Positions 48,532 through 62,463 are shown, counted from the stretch's first letter. The stretch: 64,000 nucleotides of DNA from Solenopsis invicta (GCF_016802725.1 NC_052670.1:10498141-10562140); one strand, 5' to 3'. A program made the numbers and translations. Notes: generated from the sequence alone by a model not told the origin.

Positions 48532-51500
48532 TAGGTTCACGAAGATAAATTGTGAATGAACTGTTAGTATGGTCTCTTATGGTTTTGTATTACTGATCTA
48601 CTTTTATATATTCTTGCAAAATTATTCGCGAGGCAAAAGAATAATTATTTAGCATTACACAAACAAGTAGGATTTAAAAAAAAACGTGTTTGATTAAGAT
48701 GCAAATGTCTGACGCAAGACATAAATTTATACTATAGATCGAAACAAATCGAATCAATTTTTCTTCATAGATAAAAAAATAATGAACTAATTTTGTTATT
48801 AAGTTTTACTACAAGTTCTTAATATTTACATCTTTAGTTTGAGTTTTCTATAATAAAATAATACATAAACATGGTATTTCTTATTGCAAAAAAATCAAGA
48901 AAAGAAAATTGTCCGATTCGCCCCAACATTGGCGGCAAAGCGGATCACCAGTTCAAAAGAAATAAAATCTACAAGAAATAAAAATAAATGAATAAACTCT
49001 TTGAAAGAGCCTCTTAAACCTTTTCGTTACAAACTCACAAAATTGATTTTATACGAGCGACAAAATTTCTTTGCGCGTTCAGGATCTCTGATAACACGCT
49101 TATATCATCGACTGACACTGAATCACGTGCAATACAGAATTGTCGTGATTATCATTTCCGCTGCAGAGGGAGCGCGCGAAAATAACTAGCATGATAAAAC
49201 ACATCGTACGAAATAAAAAAAAAACTAACGATAACTGCTTCAAAGCTTATAATAATTCGATTCGCCTCGGTCTACCTTATATCGACGGCTATTATGCCCA
49301 GTGGCACGATGGCTTTTCGAAAATCTCACACGACGATTCGTGACGCATATCGAATTATTGATGATAATTAATTGCGCGAGGAAACGCACATCGCGCGCAT
49401 GTAGCGCACTCATAGCGCAATCGCGGACGCGTTGTCTCGAGCGTTTTGCTCGTGGTTAATCTACCGTTTCCGTCATTTCGAAATCTCGTTCTCTCCGGAG
49501 TCGCTCGATCGTGTCGCGACTCTCTCACGCCATACGCAATTATTTGTGGTCTCGCAAAAACGGCCGTTGCAAATCTCTTTAATTATCCGCAGGGCTGCTC
49601 TTTCCAGGACTTAATGACGGCAACGATCGGCATCAAAAAGAACGATCGCGCGTACGAAAAATGCATCCGCGGAAAAACGCCGCGACATATCGATTTGACG
49701 AGGCAATGCCAACATAACGGATAATCTTTTATTATTTCGTTATAAGTCGCGTTACAAGCGATCAAAATTAACGCGAAGGATAAACGTTGGCTGAGTAAAT
49801 CATAATAAGGCTAAATCATAATAAGACAAGCGTTCTCTCTTTCTCTCTCTCTCTCTCTCTTTTTCTCTTTATCTCGCTTATATCTTTACTCTTGACGTCT
49901 TTCTTCACTCAAATTCAAACAATCTGGAATTTTTAATATTTAACCGCAAATTTTACTAAAGTTTCGTTTATAGCTTGGAAACGACGCTATCATCATCGCC
50001 TGGAAAACGACGTTGAGCAGTTATTGAGACATAAGAGACATAAGTTGAATTTTTTACAAGTGAAGAAAGAAATCTGACACGAGAGGAGAAAGCGGCGCGG
50101 GAGAATCGAAATAAAAGAATCTGACGAGGGTTGTAAAATTTTTACAACCTCGACGTCCGCCCTGTTATTTGCGTGGGTGATACCTCGAGAGAGTCTTTGT
50201 TTCCTTTGGGGTTTGCCTCCTCCTCCCCGCTGACGCGGAGGTATACGCGTTAACTACGGGCTATCGATAACTGCCACTTATCCAACAGCATCACTTCCGG
50301 TTGCGAACTACCGTTTACGAGTTTACGGCCCACCGCTCGCGTTTCGAGCCCTCTTTGTTCGTGAATGGGCGCGTCGGATTGGGAATTGGCCTAACCGCGT
50401 TCTAACCGCGCGGGAATTCCCCGCGGGGTGTTCGCTTTCGCGATAGTTTAGCGAACGAGCCGTTGATAGTCGATGGATCGTGTTGGCATAAGAGTGAAAT
50501 TAACACTCGGATATTTACATGAATATTTTTTATCAACGATAGGTATAATTTTGTTTATGTTCTTAATGTAACAAAATGCAAAAATACGTTTCCCACAGGT
50601 CTTCTATCCACATTAAGCACTCGTATTGATCGCTTATTTCAAATGGAAATATGAATATTATATGTTGACCGTAATGTTATACAAAAGCAACACTATTTAA
50701 CATTTAGTGGAAACTGTGCCGTGAAACCGATGGTATGCATTTAAGCATTAATTTAAATATTAAAAGCACTCGGAAAGTTACATAAGATTATTGAAAACAA
50801 ATTCCAAGAGCAGATTTAAAAGTATATATCAGTGTTTTAATAAAAAAATTTATATGTATATTCAAATAAGTAATCATAAGTTTTTTTTTAATATTTTTAA
50901 TATATGCAACTTAATGTATCTCTAATATCAAATAGGAATATATAGTTATGCTTATTATATTAATTGCGTGTAATAATCGTATAAATTATCATAAATAATC
51001 AGATAACTTCTTTTTTTTCTTTTTTTTTTTTGGTAAAAATCCTTCATCGAACTTGGATTTAATTAAAAGATAGCTGATAACGTAGTTTTTGCGAACAATC
51101 CGGTTGGTTGCTGGCAGTCGATTTCTCAGGCAACTTGATTAACAAAGTTATTTTTTTCTGCAAATTCATCTTACTTTATCTTGTTTTATCTTAAATAAAT
51201 CGCATATGTGCGTACGCGTTTCCATATGCAATACGTGATCAATTAGGAAAATTGGAAAATTGAGATCGCGATAAATTCCCGTTGATTAACGAATCAATTA
51301 ATTCTACATCAAGTAGATGTAGATGTGTCAATCGTTAGTCATTCCCACGCTTGAGATAACACGCTACACTGTACGCCAGTAATGTAATGGCTTAATTCAT
51401 TCTCGCAAACATTATCTTATTATTTTTCTCCCGCACGATTATCCCAATCATCCCGCATTGTAAATTTGTTTTTGCACATTTTAAATTATGTAGATTTAGA

Positions 51501-51986
51501 CGGCGTAATTGATATTCGAGATTAGATTGTTTTTCTTTCGTTGCAATCGCCTTGCACGTGTCAGATCGCGCAATCATTTACTCTTCTATTTCATTCCGGT
51601 ATTTATCATTTACTCGAAGGTCGGAAAACGCAGACGTCAATCCTTAAGAAACAGTGACAAAATAATACTGAATTTAACGACTTACTGACACTGCAATATT
51701 AATCATTATTATTATCAGAAAAACAAACTTTTTTAACGAGATTTATTTATTTTTTTTTTGACTCGATTAAATCGATTAAGATATTTATTAGTTGTTTACA
51801 TAATCTAAAATATGTTTAATAAAAAGAAATTTTGTCAATTCTCGAATTACGTCAGTTTTCTAATAAAACGCGTGATAAGTAAAAATATATTTTTATATAA
51901 TGTAGAATTGTAATTATTTTTGTTTACTCTTCTCTAAAGAATATTTAATATGTTCATAATGGCATTTTCTTAAACAACAATTTCAC
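48532..51986. other. gene-free stretch, about 3.5 kb
   Basis: An impure CT-rich tract lies at 49834-49872. A 13-bp-arm palindrome lies at 50125-50153. CpG-richer blocks occur at 49320-49730 and 50160-50480. A T-rich run is at about 51011-51032. No frame over 92 codons, none recognisable. Confidence 0.55.
50125..50153. repeat. near-perfect palindrome, 13-bp arms
   Basis: CGAGGGTTGTAAAA and TTTTACAACCTCG are complementary save for one bulged G. Could be a decayed MITE core, a protein-binding palindrome, or chance; it would form a cruciform or a tight RNA hairpin, but is too short for a typical pre-miRNA. Confidence 0.6.
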
Positions 51987-52246
51987 CTTCAGTAGCCACA
52001 CTTCAAAAAAGTCTATTTGCCCGCACTCAAGTATCTTTCTGGTTCAGTTCTACGCTTATATCTCGAGTCACAATGCATCGATCTTAAATTTTTTTAAATC
52101 GATTGTTTAGAGACTGCAAAAAAGAATTTTCTAATGCTAAAGTCGGAAAAGTTGTTGCAGAGATATAGAAAAGATATTTTGCAATAAGTAAAAAGTAAAA
52201 CTTCAAAAATCGGCTTTGAGTCATGCTGAAGTGTGATCACTGAGAG
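51987..52246. mobile_element. possible inverted-repeat element, about 260 bp
   Basis: The left end, CTTCAGTAGCCACACTTCAA, is complementary to the right end in reverse complement, TCTCAGTGATCACACTTCAG. The match is about 20 bp with mismatches and no clear target duplication. The central part is unpaired. Weak but plausible. Confidence 0.4.
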
Positions 52247-55200
52247 CTAATGGAATGTATTTTTTCGCTACTTTGACATCTAATCGATCTACATCCTTAT
52301 ATTAAAGATAAAGTAATTAATCTTCTAAATAAATATGAATAAGATTAAATAAACTTTTAACATTTGACTGATGAATGTATATGGATAGCATATATATAGA
52401 TAAAACAACGGAAAAGTTATGAGATAATATTAGAAAAATGGCAAGTGAAACTGCACAAGTTACGATCGAGATCGATACATTTAAGTAAAAATCCCAAATC
52501 TAATAATTTCTAGCGATAAGCGGTACGGATATAATACACGTATGCGAGCGAAAGCGCGCGTTCAGCCGATTCGATTACCCAATTTCAATCGAAGGATTTT
52601 CTGCATTGTAATAAGGATGATTAATTGCGTAAACGCTCGAGCGGAACATCAAAACCAAATCAAATCGACCGGTGAGCGGGCCGATATCGCAAATCGCTGT
52701 TAGAGCGGTGCGCTTTAGTTAGAATACCGCGTGTCAACCGACGATCGATGATGTATGACAGATTGTTGCATTATCATCGCGGTTGCTCCGGCTCTCGTCT
52801 TTTTGTTCGACATACAAACGCCGTTGTCCCGAGTCGAGTCGGGGCCCGCGGGGAGTTCGCGCGCGGATCAGAAAAACGGTGATCGCTCGACCATGGAAAA
52901 CCACGTTACATTCGCGCGAATTACGTACTCTCTCTTTCCGCGCACGGTGCCGGCCGCCGCGCCGCGCCGCGGTGCAATGCATGCGCTGCGCTCTCCGGGC
53001 GGTGCATAAAATCTTCGGCGGTTTTTTGTGCGCACGGTGACACCGGCAATTAGAGCGTAAACTTATTAAATTTACGGCGGTTCTGGCGTTGCGAAGTTTT
53101 GCGCGAACACACAGAGAATGTTCTGGTGTTGGTTCTTTCTTGGTAGTTTCGTTTATATATTCGACAAAATTGAGGAAATAAGCTTGAAATTACGTTTGAA
53201 AGAAATTCCAAAAAAAATATAATTTTATGTGTGATTTATAAAATAATAAATGTAATTTTGCAAAATAAAATTTCAGAGATTAATTAGAATCGGAAATTCC
53301 GAGATAAAAGGTTATGTAAATATTGAGATTTTTTCGAGTTGCAAACGATCAAAATTGATTAATAATATCGCGATTGATTAATACCGCTTGCAAACTAGTT
53401 TACTGCCTTAATAGGCGCGTATCAATTGGCATTAATATTTATAATTCAAGCGATATTAATTATTATGGTTAACTGATTTTGTGTTACTGACATACACATA
53501 CCATAGCAATCAACTCTCTAGTATTAATAATAAGTTCAATGAAAAATTTCTTTCGCAAAGAAATATTAATTGAATTTCATACAGCACATATGACACGTTT
53601 TACTTTTTAAGTGAAATAAATCAATTTAAATCAATTTGTCAATATGAATAGACAAGTTATGAAAGATTAAGATAACATTGACGCATTAAATATAATGACT
53701 ACTGTATTTTTTTTAATTACGTAAATTAACAAAAACTAGCAACAATTAAATGTTTCCTCTTACTTATTTATGCTCACGATAAATACATATTGACATTTCA
53801 AGACTATACATTGAAACTAATCTCTTTAGATCTAATAATTTTTAAACAAACACACACAATTTATGAAATAATATATTGTTTGCATTATTGTTATGCTTTT
53901 TAGTTTGATTTATGCATGTGTCTGCGTATATCTTATGCGTATCCGATATAAATTTTCACAGATTCATTATGTTACGAACCAAAACAAAAAGTAATTTTTT
54001 TTTAACTCACTGAGCAACGTAACGACGCAACCCTGACGACATAACTACGTTGTTCTGTATTGGATATTGTAAATATATCCAAATTATAATAACGTACAAA
54101 ATGACATTTAAAAAGTTATGCCCGTAAAATGATTATAAACGATTAATTTTGCAAGCAATAAATAATAAATAAATAATAATAAATTGCCTTATAGTTGCTC
54201 CGTCGTCGCCCGATATCTTCAGAGTCGCCTCTCCTTCTTCCACTTTTCAAGTTTCTCTATTTCTTTTTGTCCTTTTTATAGCACACAACATTCACTAAAT
54301 CAGTGTTAATTACGCGTGCGTTAATTACGAAAATGCGGTGATCGCGTAACATGCAATATATTCTATTACTCGAAAATATCGCAACGAGATAACAATTTGC
54401 AATATCCAGCATCCACCGTTTGCATTTTCATATCAAATGCAAACAAATAAATCGTGAGATACATATTTCAATAAATAGTACTCGTTTTAGTTTTGTAAAT
54501 CGTTAATTAAGAGAGTTAATTAATCGTGCGGACATTCGATATCGTTCGTCGGGAATGATCACGTTCCGAAGGATGATACGGATGATACACGGAGAGTGGC
54601 TCGCGTGCTACCTGCTGGCTCGAATACATCTGTGTATACGATACGAATAGTAGCGCGGCAACTTGCGTAAACACGCCATTCACATCACAACACCGTCAAA
54701 TAAAGTAAATATACGTCGAATGTTCCGTTCTTTGTATTTTCAATTAATGATCAAGCAAAAGATTCAAAATGAGACATGGACATTTTTATATTATATATGT
54801 ATTTTGAAATGCAATAATGAAGTGAAATAATTCTTCTATTGGCTCGTAAATGTTAAACGATGAAATGAGTTAGAGAACGATCACTGTAAAGAACGCAGCG
54901 AAACAACATTTTGATCTATTAAAATCACACAATCACTTTTCTCAATATTTAGAAAAAAAATATTGTAACAAAGACGAATTTTATTTTCCAAATATAAAAT
55001 AAATAATTTTTATTTTGTAGATTGATAGATTTTTTTAGATAATGTTAAGTTTCATAATTTTTCGTAAGTAGTAATAATTATTTATTTAATTATTCATTTA
55101 AAACAGAAGTAAATTATATTTTGTAAATATCTAACATGCACAAATTTGCTGTAATTAACTTATTAATATCAATTGTTGTGATGTGCGTGTTACTTGCGTA

Positions 55201-57818
55201 AAAAATGACTAAATAAGCTGGATAGAAAAAACTAACAATTCAAAAAAATTAATAAATGTACCAATACGTAAGCGCGATTATAAATCATAAATGTAAAACT
55301 TTTCGCAACATTATTAGCTCATAACTTTGATCGTAACTCGATGCAACTATTGTAGTCTCGACATTTTCGACGTGTTGGATTTCCGTTCAATCTATTAGAA
55401 TATGTTAATCGACGTACGGTATTTGTAAGACATCTTGATACGATAATTCGATAATTCGATATCAATGAGATTTATCTACATTTCATCTACATAAATTTCG
55501 ACAATCAAATCATATTATCTTGTTAAATAAACTTCGATGAAATCTTTTATGCCTTCTCGTCGCCTGAAATTTCTTCGCTTCTCCACAACGATGGTCCTTG
55601 AGACTAAAGCCCTTGGCATTAAAGCCCTTGGCACCCGTATCAAATCGACCGTCAGACACTTATATACGCATTGCAAACGTGGTGTGTTCGGCCAATCGCG
55701 TGCAAATTTATTCCGAATGCACGAGTGCTTCATTTCGAAATGCACTTCGTGTCCGAGTTTACGCGACTAAAGCCGCATGCACATCAACAGGCGATAACTA
55801 ATGTATCGTGAACTGTTAGTTTTAAAATAAATGAACTTGCTTATTAAATATTAGCCAAACGTAATTTAAATTCAGCACGTGTGCGCATCATGTTCGTCAA
55901 CATCTGTATTCGAAAGTTCGGATTTCGTTGGAAAACAATATCTATGTGCTTACGATAATAAAAATAAACAGCATGTACACTTTTATGTATAATACTAAAT
56001 TAGATGTGAATATTTTATGTCAGTTCAAATTTCTACTGTACATTAACTGTGCACTAATTAATGTTACAAAAATTCATGTCTTCGAATAAAATCGGATACT
56101 GAAGTAATGAACAAGAAATGCGATAAACAATTGTTCCAACCGTTTAAAATAAAATTAATGAATTTTAATCATTTTTAATAGTTTTGAGCAACATAATCAA
56201 TATAATCGGTATTAATTTGTCATTTTGCTCAATTATTAATGCACTACTATTTGAATTATCTTTGAAAAGTTTCTGCTTGTAGTAAGCTCATCTACCTTAA
56301 CTTCATCACTCATTGTTAGCGATGTGCACGTGGCTATAATGCGCTCACGTGCACACAGAATATTTCACATTCGTCTTGTTCTTCGTACGCATATGAATTA
56401 CGTACTACCTTGGGCTGCTAATAACTCGCGAAATACATGAATTTATTTTCCGTTTAATAAGCCAACAATTACGTTAACCATTGGATAAAGTTTGCGTGAG
56501 AATATAATTTCGAGTGACGAGTTTTTGCCACTTTAGCAATTCATCCGCGGGCCATATAAATTTACAACCAACATTTTGCAAGAGGCAGGTGAAGAGGTGT
56601 TTAAGTCAGGACTCATATTATTATCCAGCAATCGATATATGGAGTTGTAAAATATAACTGCATAATTTCAACATTTAATTTTCAATATTAATTTCACGTT
56701 AATCATTTCATATCAATCAACATATTAATTTGATCGGCTTGTATACCAAAATTAATTAAAAGATCAAATATCAAAACTAAACAATAAAATATTAACTAAA
56801 AATATTAAAATTAGCTAAAAATATGCACGAAAAAGCTGTTTACTGTAGATCCTGTTTAAATTACTCGAAATAATCTTGAGAAGAGCAGACTAATCACATT
56901 TGTAACACTTATACTCTAATGGCTATTAAATTATTTCTTATAGAAGCTAATTTAATATGATAATGCGCTATGATTATGCATCACGGCATATTACTAGCAT
57001 TTGCATCTAATCAACGTTCGTGTTTCATACGAAGTGTATATCGTAAAACACTGAAATGAATATTAATAACAATATTCGCTTGACGTATTTACATTTGCTA
57101 AAAAGACACGTGAAAACAGTACATTATCTTGAAGTAAGTTTAAATTGCACCTCAATGATTCGAAATCTATTAATGATCTCTGATGTAACAAAAAAAACTT
57201 CAGATGGTACTCCAGATAGCGGCGCATAGTACAAGCACGTGTACCTTGATCCGCGATCAAACGCGCGACGGTTAACATCTCTCGGCTGTCAATTGCGCGG
57301 ATTGCAGTGTCGCGTGTTCTCGACGTTTGTAAAACACAATTGAACGCAATTGCATGCGATTACAAGCGATCGCGCGTACGTACAACATGCGCCGTAACGT
57401 TTAGATGGCGTAGTATCTTTAATGGGGCGAGGAGAGGCGAGCGCAATCCTCGCGGGACTCTACATCCGTCCATTGGCCACCTGCGAAAAAGCGCCGTGCG
57501 AGGACATGCGGGTCCTATCTTCTTTTTCACGAGGATAATGCATACGTATACACATCGGAATATTCAATTAGGCCGAACGCGTTCGTACCCTTACTCCGCG
57601 TAATTAATAGCGGGCCGTTGGAAGACGCACCTTCGTCTCGCGATGATGTACCGGCAGATTGTGGGTTATTTAGCGAGCGGACGCTATCGTACACGTTGCA
57701 TCTGTAACGTCCGTCGTGATACGTAATACGCGGACGACGCGGTTACACGCGGAAAAATTTATACGCGGACGGACATTAGTACACGCGCAAGAAAATTAAC
57801 GTACAAACACATAATTCC
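52247..57818. other. gene-free stretch, about 5.6 kb
   Basis: A CpG-rich islet (52520-53050) is open on both strands (82-85 codons). The rest is AT-rich until 57280, where a second islet begins. A 15-bp tandem duplication (TAAAGCCCTTGGCA x2) lies at 55604-55633. No exon is supported. Confidence 0.55.
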
Positions 57819-58219
57819 GAGGGGAAATTCACAGCCGGCATTGGTGTACAAAATTTCGGCAGTGGACTGCCGAAAAAAGTAAGCAATGACCTATAATATT
57901 GACGGCATTGTCGTCAGTGGTTGGGGAGTGGTGAGCTCACTTCAGAGTCGGTTTTTCGATCATGGGATTGAGCACAAAAATTTTTGAATACTTCGGGAAA
58001 GCTTTAGAATTCTTGTGCAGGCATTGGCGTATGATAATGGGCACGCGGTAGTGTTCATAATTGCATGGCATTGCCTTAATTTTAATATAGGATTGACAGC
58101 ATTGTAGGCATTGACTAACAATAAGCATTGTCGGCAGTGTACAAAAATGTCGGCAGTGTTTTACAGCAATGCCAAAAATCGGCATTGGTGTACAAAATTT
58201 TGGGTTGTGAATTCCCCCT
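57819..58219. mobile_element. 401-bp inverted-repeat element bounded by a 14-bp direct repeat
   Basis: AAACACATAATTCC stands immediately outside both ends (57805-57818 and 58220-58233). The ends are GAGGGGAAATTCACAGCC and, reverse-complemented, AGGGGGAATTCACAACCC. The next block, CGGCATTGGTGTACAAAATT, also occurs inverted, so the arms extend for about 50 bp. Inside, GCATTG or CGGCAGTG motifs recur at least eight times, like subterminal transposase-binding repeats of some DNA transposons (analogy only). It has no transposase; frames inside are short. I cannot assign a superfamily. Confidence 0.75.
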
Positions 58220-58338
58220 AAACACATAATTCCTTCCTCCTTACGTTTTTCTATGATTCTCATCCGAAGGATATCGGCTGGTCGATAAATATCAAAATTG
58301 AAAATGGCAGCCGGATAATTGTAGAATAGGAAATTGTA
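58220..58338. other. spacer between two transposons
   Basis: About 120 bp between the direct-repeat-bounded element and the next MITE; nothing seen except the right copy of the 14-bp repeat. Confidence 0.6.
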
Positions 58339-58547
58339 CGCTGTTAAAAATTTGTCATGAAATTTGACGCATTTCTAAATTAAACATTAAATTGAAAGTA
58401 CATTGAATTTTCATGTATCCATCACTGAAAGGTATTTGTATGAAATTTACATAAAGTGCACTTTGGCATTAAATGTTTTTAATGTAATGGTAGAAATTTG
58501 CTTCCGTTGCATTACGTTAAATTCTGCTGCTGATTTTTAACGGTGTG
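58339..58547 (+). mobile_element. MITE family A, fourth copy, about 209 bp
   Basis: TA at 58337-58338; starts CGCTGTTAAAAATTTGTCAT and ends GATTTTTAACGGTGTG, followed by TA (58548-58549). Inner blocks TTGCTTCCGTTGCATTACGT and GAATTTTCATGTATCCATCA match the copies at 48 kb. Right end slightly altered. Confidence 0.75.
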
Positions 58548-59212
58548 TAGCGCGCCCTTAAAATAACAGCATGAAAATTTTGAAATTTTTATCGTGCGGT
58601 TACTGACGTAAACCTAGGTAATTTTCTCATCAATATCTCAAATATTCTTGAGAGTTTCCGACAGTTTACGTTTACGGAGGATTAATAATCCGGTAATAGC
58701 GTGCACGGTCTGTACATATTGATGCATAATCGGCGAAAGCTTTATATGACATTAAGTATGATGTAATTGACCCTAGCAAATAACGGCATGATTTTGGCCC
58801 ATTAAAGGCGATTATTTACTTTCCTCCATTTAATATCGGTCGCAGAGTTTCCTGCGGTACAAATTACTTTCATCACCTTAATGCCATACAGAACTTCCTT
58901 GGATATAAATTACTCGCATCAAATTTAATATCGGGTGCTCGCTTATTAAAGAATATTTATCAATCTTAAACAGTATACTCAAAAAAAAAATTGCATAACC
59001 CGCATTATGCAAAAATTTCACAAGCATAAATTACGTATCTGTTAGGCATATCAAATATCCCGCATAATATTTCCGCGTTACTTTGGATTACGTTGTAATC
59101 ATGATACACGACGATTTACTCTTTCAATTAAGAAACGTTATTTTTATAATTATTCGATCAGTTTTTAATACTGGTAAATTAAATATTCAACTAAAATAAG
59201 TCAGCTCGTATG
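58548..59212. other. AT-rich non-coding stretch
   Basis: No repeats, exons or frames of note. Confidence 0.6.
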
Positions 59213-59413
59213 AAAATGATTCGAAATAAAGTAAGGCCAATAAGACGAGCAAGAATTTTGTTGTTAATATTCGAAATAAAACATTTCGACTCTACGGAGT
59301 CTTCTGCAGTGTGTGTTTGTGATCAAATGTTAAATTAAAGAATTACTATTTATATTAACAACCAAAATTTTGCTCGTCTTATTGGCCTTTCTTTATTTCA
59401 AATTATTTTTAAA
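59213..59413. mobile_element. foldback element, about 200 bp
   Basis: Left arm (GATTCGAAATAAAGTAAGGC then CAATAAGACGAGCAAGAATT and TTGTTGTTAATAT) pairs with the right arm in reverse complement (AATTTGAAATAAAGAAAGGC then CAATAAGACGAGCAAAATTT). The match spans about 60 bp. The loop contains a small hairpin, GACTC-TACG-GAGTC. Non-coding; no target duplication identified. Confidence 0.7.
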
Positions 59414-62400
59414 TATTCAAAATTAATAATTCGTATTATGATTCGAACTCGATTACAAAATACGGTTAGTCTACGAACAGCGCATTATTACCTCTATTAT
59501 TTTTACGGACACGTTCAAAAGCGAAGTTAATTTTCTTACGGTATCACGCGCTTATTTTCAATGTTCTTTTTGTTAACTAACCACATCCTAATGTTCGTTC
59601 CGCGCAATTTAGCGACATACCACCGGCGACTTGGACCGTGACGAGTGGCGTAAATTAAGGATAATTAAAGAAATTATTGCAATTACCGCAGCCAATCCGC
59701 CACGTAGTACACTGCTGCGCTGATATCTGATAAACATAATCACATTACACTTTGTTAAAAAATTTAGCAACGCATATTTGAGAATGAAGCACATTAGTGC
59801 TGTTGATCATATCTAATTATCAAGCAAATTGACTATTTTTCTCGATAAGGATGTCAGGATATCAATATTTCTTGAAAATTTCAAAAATAGCTCTTCAAAT
59901 TCTTAGAATTCTTAGGACTAGATAACGTAACTTTTACTTTTTACTTCAATTTTAAAAGACAAGTCTTACCCGAACGGAATTAGCAAGGTGCTCAAATTGG
60001 AAAAAATGTTAATACAATTTTCCTTAAGGAGCTATCGAATCGAGATCATTGAATATCGAGAAATAGGAGGTGTGTAAGATACGAAAATAATAATCAAGCA
60101 AGTATGATTTTAAACGGAGCGAGACATGTAATTACACTCGTCGCCTTACGTGCCGACTTGCTCTTCCCGTAATATAAGCAGCAGCTGTCGCTAGTATCAC
60201 TCACGACAATGTTTGATTATTACATTAAACCCGTTTACCGGCCATAATTGCCACGATGCATCGTCACGACGAGCATTTACCGAGAAAAAACTGATATGCA
60301 ACTTTGATGGTCACGTCTCTTCCGCTGGAGGACATTGACGAAGGCATTTTATATCGTGCGCGCGTCGCAAGAAGTTAATTTACTTATCAGTACGATTACA
60401 AAGCGATATTTTAATATAGAGCAAAAAATAATTTCAAATAATGACGGAACACGCTGCTCGTAGCGCATAAATCACCGTTACAACAGTCGTAAATAGCGAC
60501 TTAGTGAGATTATAAGATCAATTAACGAAACACGTATCGTTACAAGTCAATCGCGTAGCTAAATAGAACGAATCAATTACGGAGTTAACTGCATCTCGAA
60601 GAGAAAAGAAAATTCATTGATGAGACGTTGCACGTACACACGTGTTTAATCGCTATTAGACAGTGGAATTATGATCGCTCTCGGCTTGTCTGAAAGAATA
60701 AGAACAGAAAAGTAGAAAGTCGAGCGATGAAATGCTTCAAGTGTGACTGCACGGCGTTCAGTTTCACGCCGTAAATTGACGCGTCGTAAAAAAAATCACG
60801 TTATTTAGAGGTTCAATTAATTTCACCTGGTCGAATGGCTTCGTTGTTGTACAATCGCCGGGAGAACACGCCTGAAGCGTACGGAGTGCACATAAAATTA
60901 AATTATTGTACAGAAAGAAGTAGAGCGGTTTTTACATGCACAGGCCAAGATTGCAACATCCATGCTTGCTGATGATCAGCATAAAATGCATGAAAATCGT
61001 CATAACTGGCAAAAAATTTTCTTGAAGCTATTTGGAAGATACAGGAGAAAATGATCGTAGCTGCTTTGTAATTATGATGGAGTACAAGTAAAAAGAAAAG
61101 AAATAAGCTTTAGCCTTCGCTATCCTTCATCCGACAAACGCGTATATAAATCTTTTTTAGTCTTATTCTTCTCAGATTCTTTGATTAGAGTCTTGTTTCT
61201 ACCTTTGCTCAAATCTTTTTTGCAATATCGCTTATAAAAAGATGAATGTGTGTGCGCGAATGTACATGGTGTACAAACGTGAACGTTCGCAATGTAAACT
61301 GAACCAAGACTGCGTATAAATGCAGCAAAAGTATTTACTGTACGAATGAAAAATCTATTTATCATAATGATTTAAGTTTTATTGAAAAGATAACGCGAGT
61401 TATTAAACTGTTACTAAAATTTATTTCAACAATGAATAATATATATTTTTAGTCATACTTTTATTTATTGTATTAACGAATTTCATTCTTAAAACATTTT
61501 CTTTAATACATGCAATGAATTCTATTACTGAGCTAAACAAACTTTATTGACAAATGAAATAATGTGTTAATACGTTGAATGCATTTGATCACTTCTATAA
61601 AATTTTATAGTACATCTCAGACGAATGAATTTATTGATTCTACGCGAACATGTCATTAGAAGAATGAACTTTTTCATTGGTTCAGTTAAATAAAGTTAAG
61701 TTACGATACATTCAAGTTTATTACATTAATAAACAATAATTTGTTACATTAATAAATTCAATTACGGCTAATGCAAAATACTCCATATACTATTCTCGAT
61801 ATTAGTTAAAAGTTATATCAATAAATTTCATGACAATGAACGTCATTCGTTGGTACTACGAACAACATTTTTTTTCAGTGTAAAGTTCAAGTTCATGAGC
61901 CAGGTTGGGAAATTTTTCCCAAAGTTGCATTTTTATATTATTGTATCAAAATTTTTCAGAAGATAAAGGTACTAGATCTTCAAAATTTTCTCTTCTCAAA
62001 ATTTTCTAAACCTTTTAGCCTCCAAAAAATTCGTCGTGATGAGGAAAAAAGGGGAAGAAAAACTGGCAACATCCGTGAGTTTATCCATAAGTTTGTGCTC
62101 CACACAGTCATCCCCGCGGATCGCGTTTCTTTTTTTATTTTTTGATAACCTTCGCGATATCTGTTACATGTTTAAATTCTAGTCTCGCCCCGTGAAAATT
62201 TCTGTAAATTCTCGCGAAAAATGCGAATTAATGGAACTTGAATATTTACACCCATCGCTCTCAAAATAATGATGGGTTGTACACGTGATTAAATATGCAC
62301 AAACGAGCTAAATGGCTTGTACCAAAAAATATGCATCGACATTCGACAGTTACGCTCGTTTCCGCGGCCATTTGTGTCTGCCGGACGCACGAAATCTCTC

Positions 62401-62463
62401 GAAATCGCCCCAGACGAAAACACAAAACTCGGCCGGAGTAAGGAGAACAGCAAAGAACGCCGG
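59414..62463. other. gene-free stretch, about 3 kb
   Basis: Mixed composition with no frame over 85 codons. An end-like TTTTTTTTCAGTG followed by TA lies near 61863-61877, but no partner end was found. A 15-bp repeat of CAAAATTTTCT is near 61979. Confidence 0.55.

Noticed and set aside
57937..58263. 108-codon minus-strand frame with several Cys residues
   Set aside because: It lies almost wholly in the 57819-58219 transposable element and crosses its right boundary and direct repeat, so it is a by-product.
61430..61878. Possible TA-flanked MITE ending TTTTTTTTCAGTG near 61873
   Set aside because: No complementary left end found within 500 bp.
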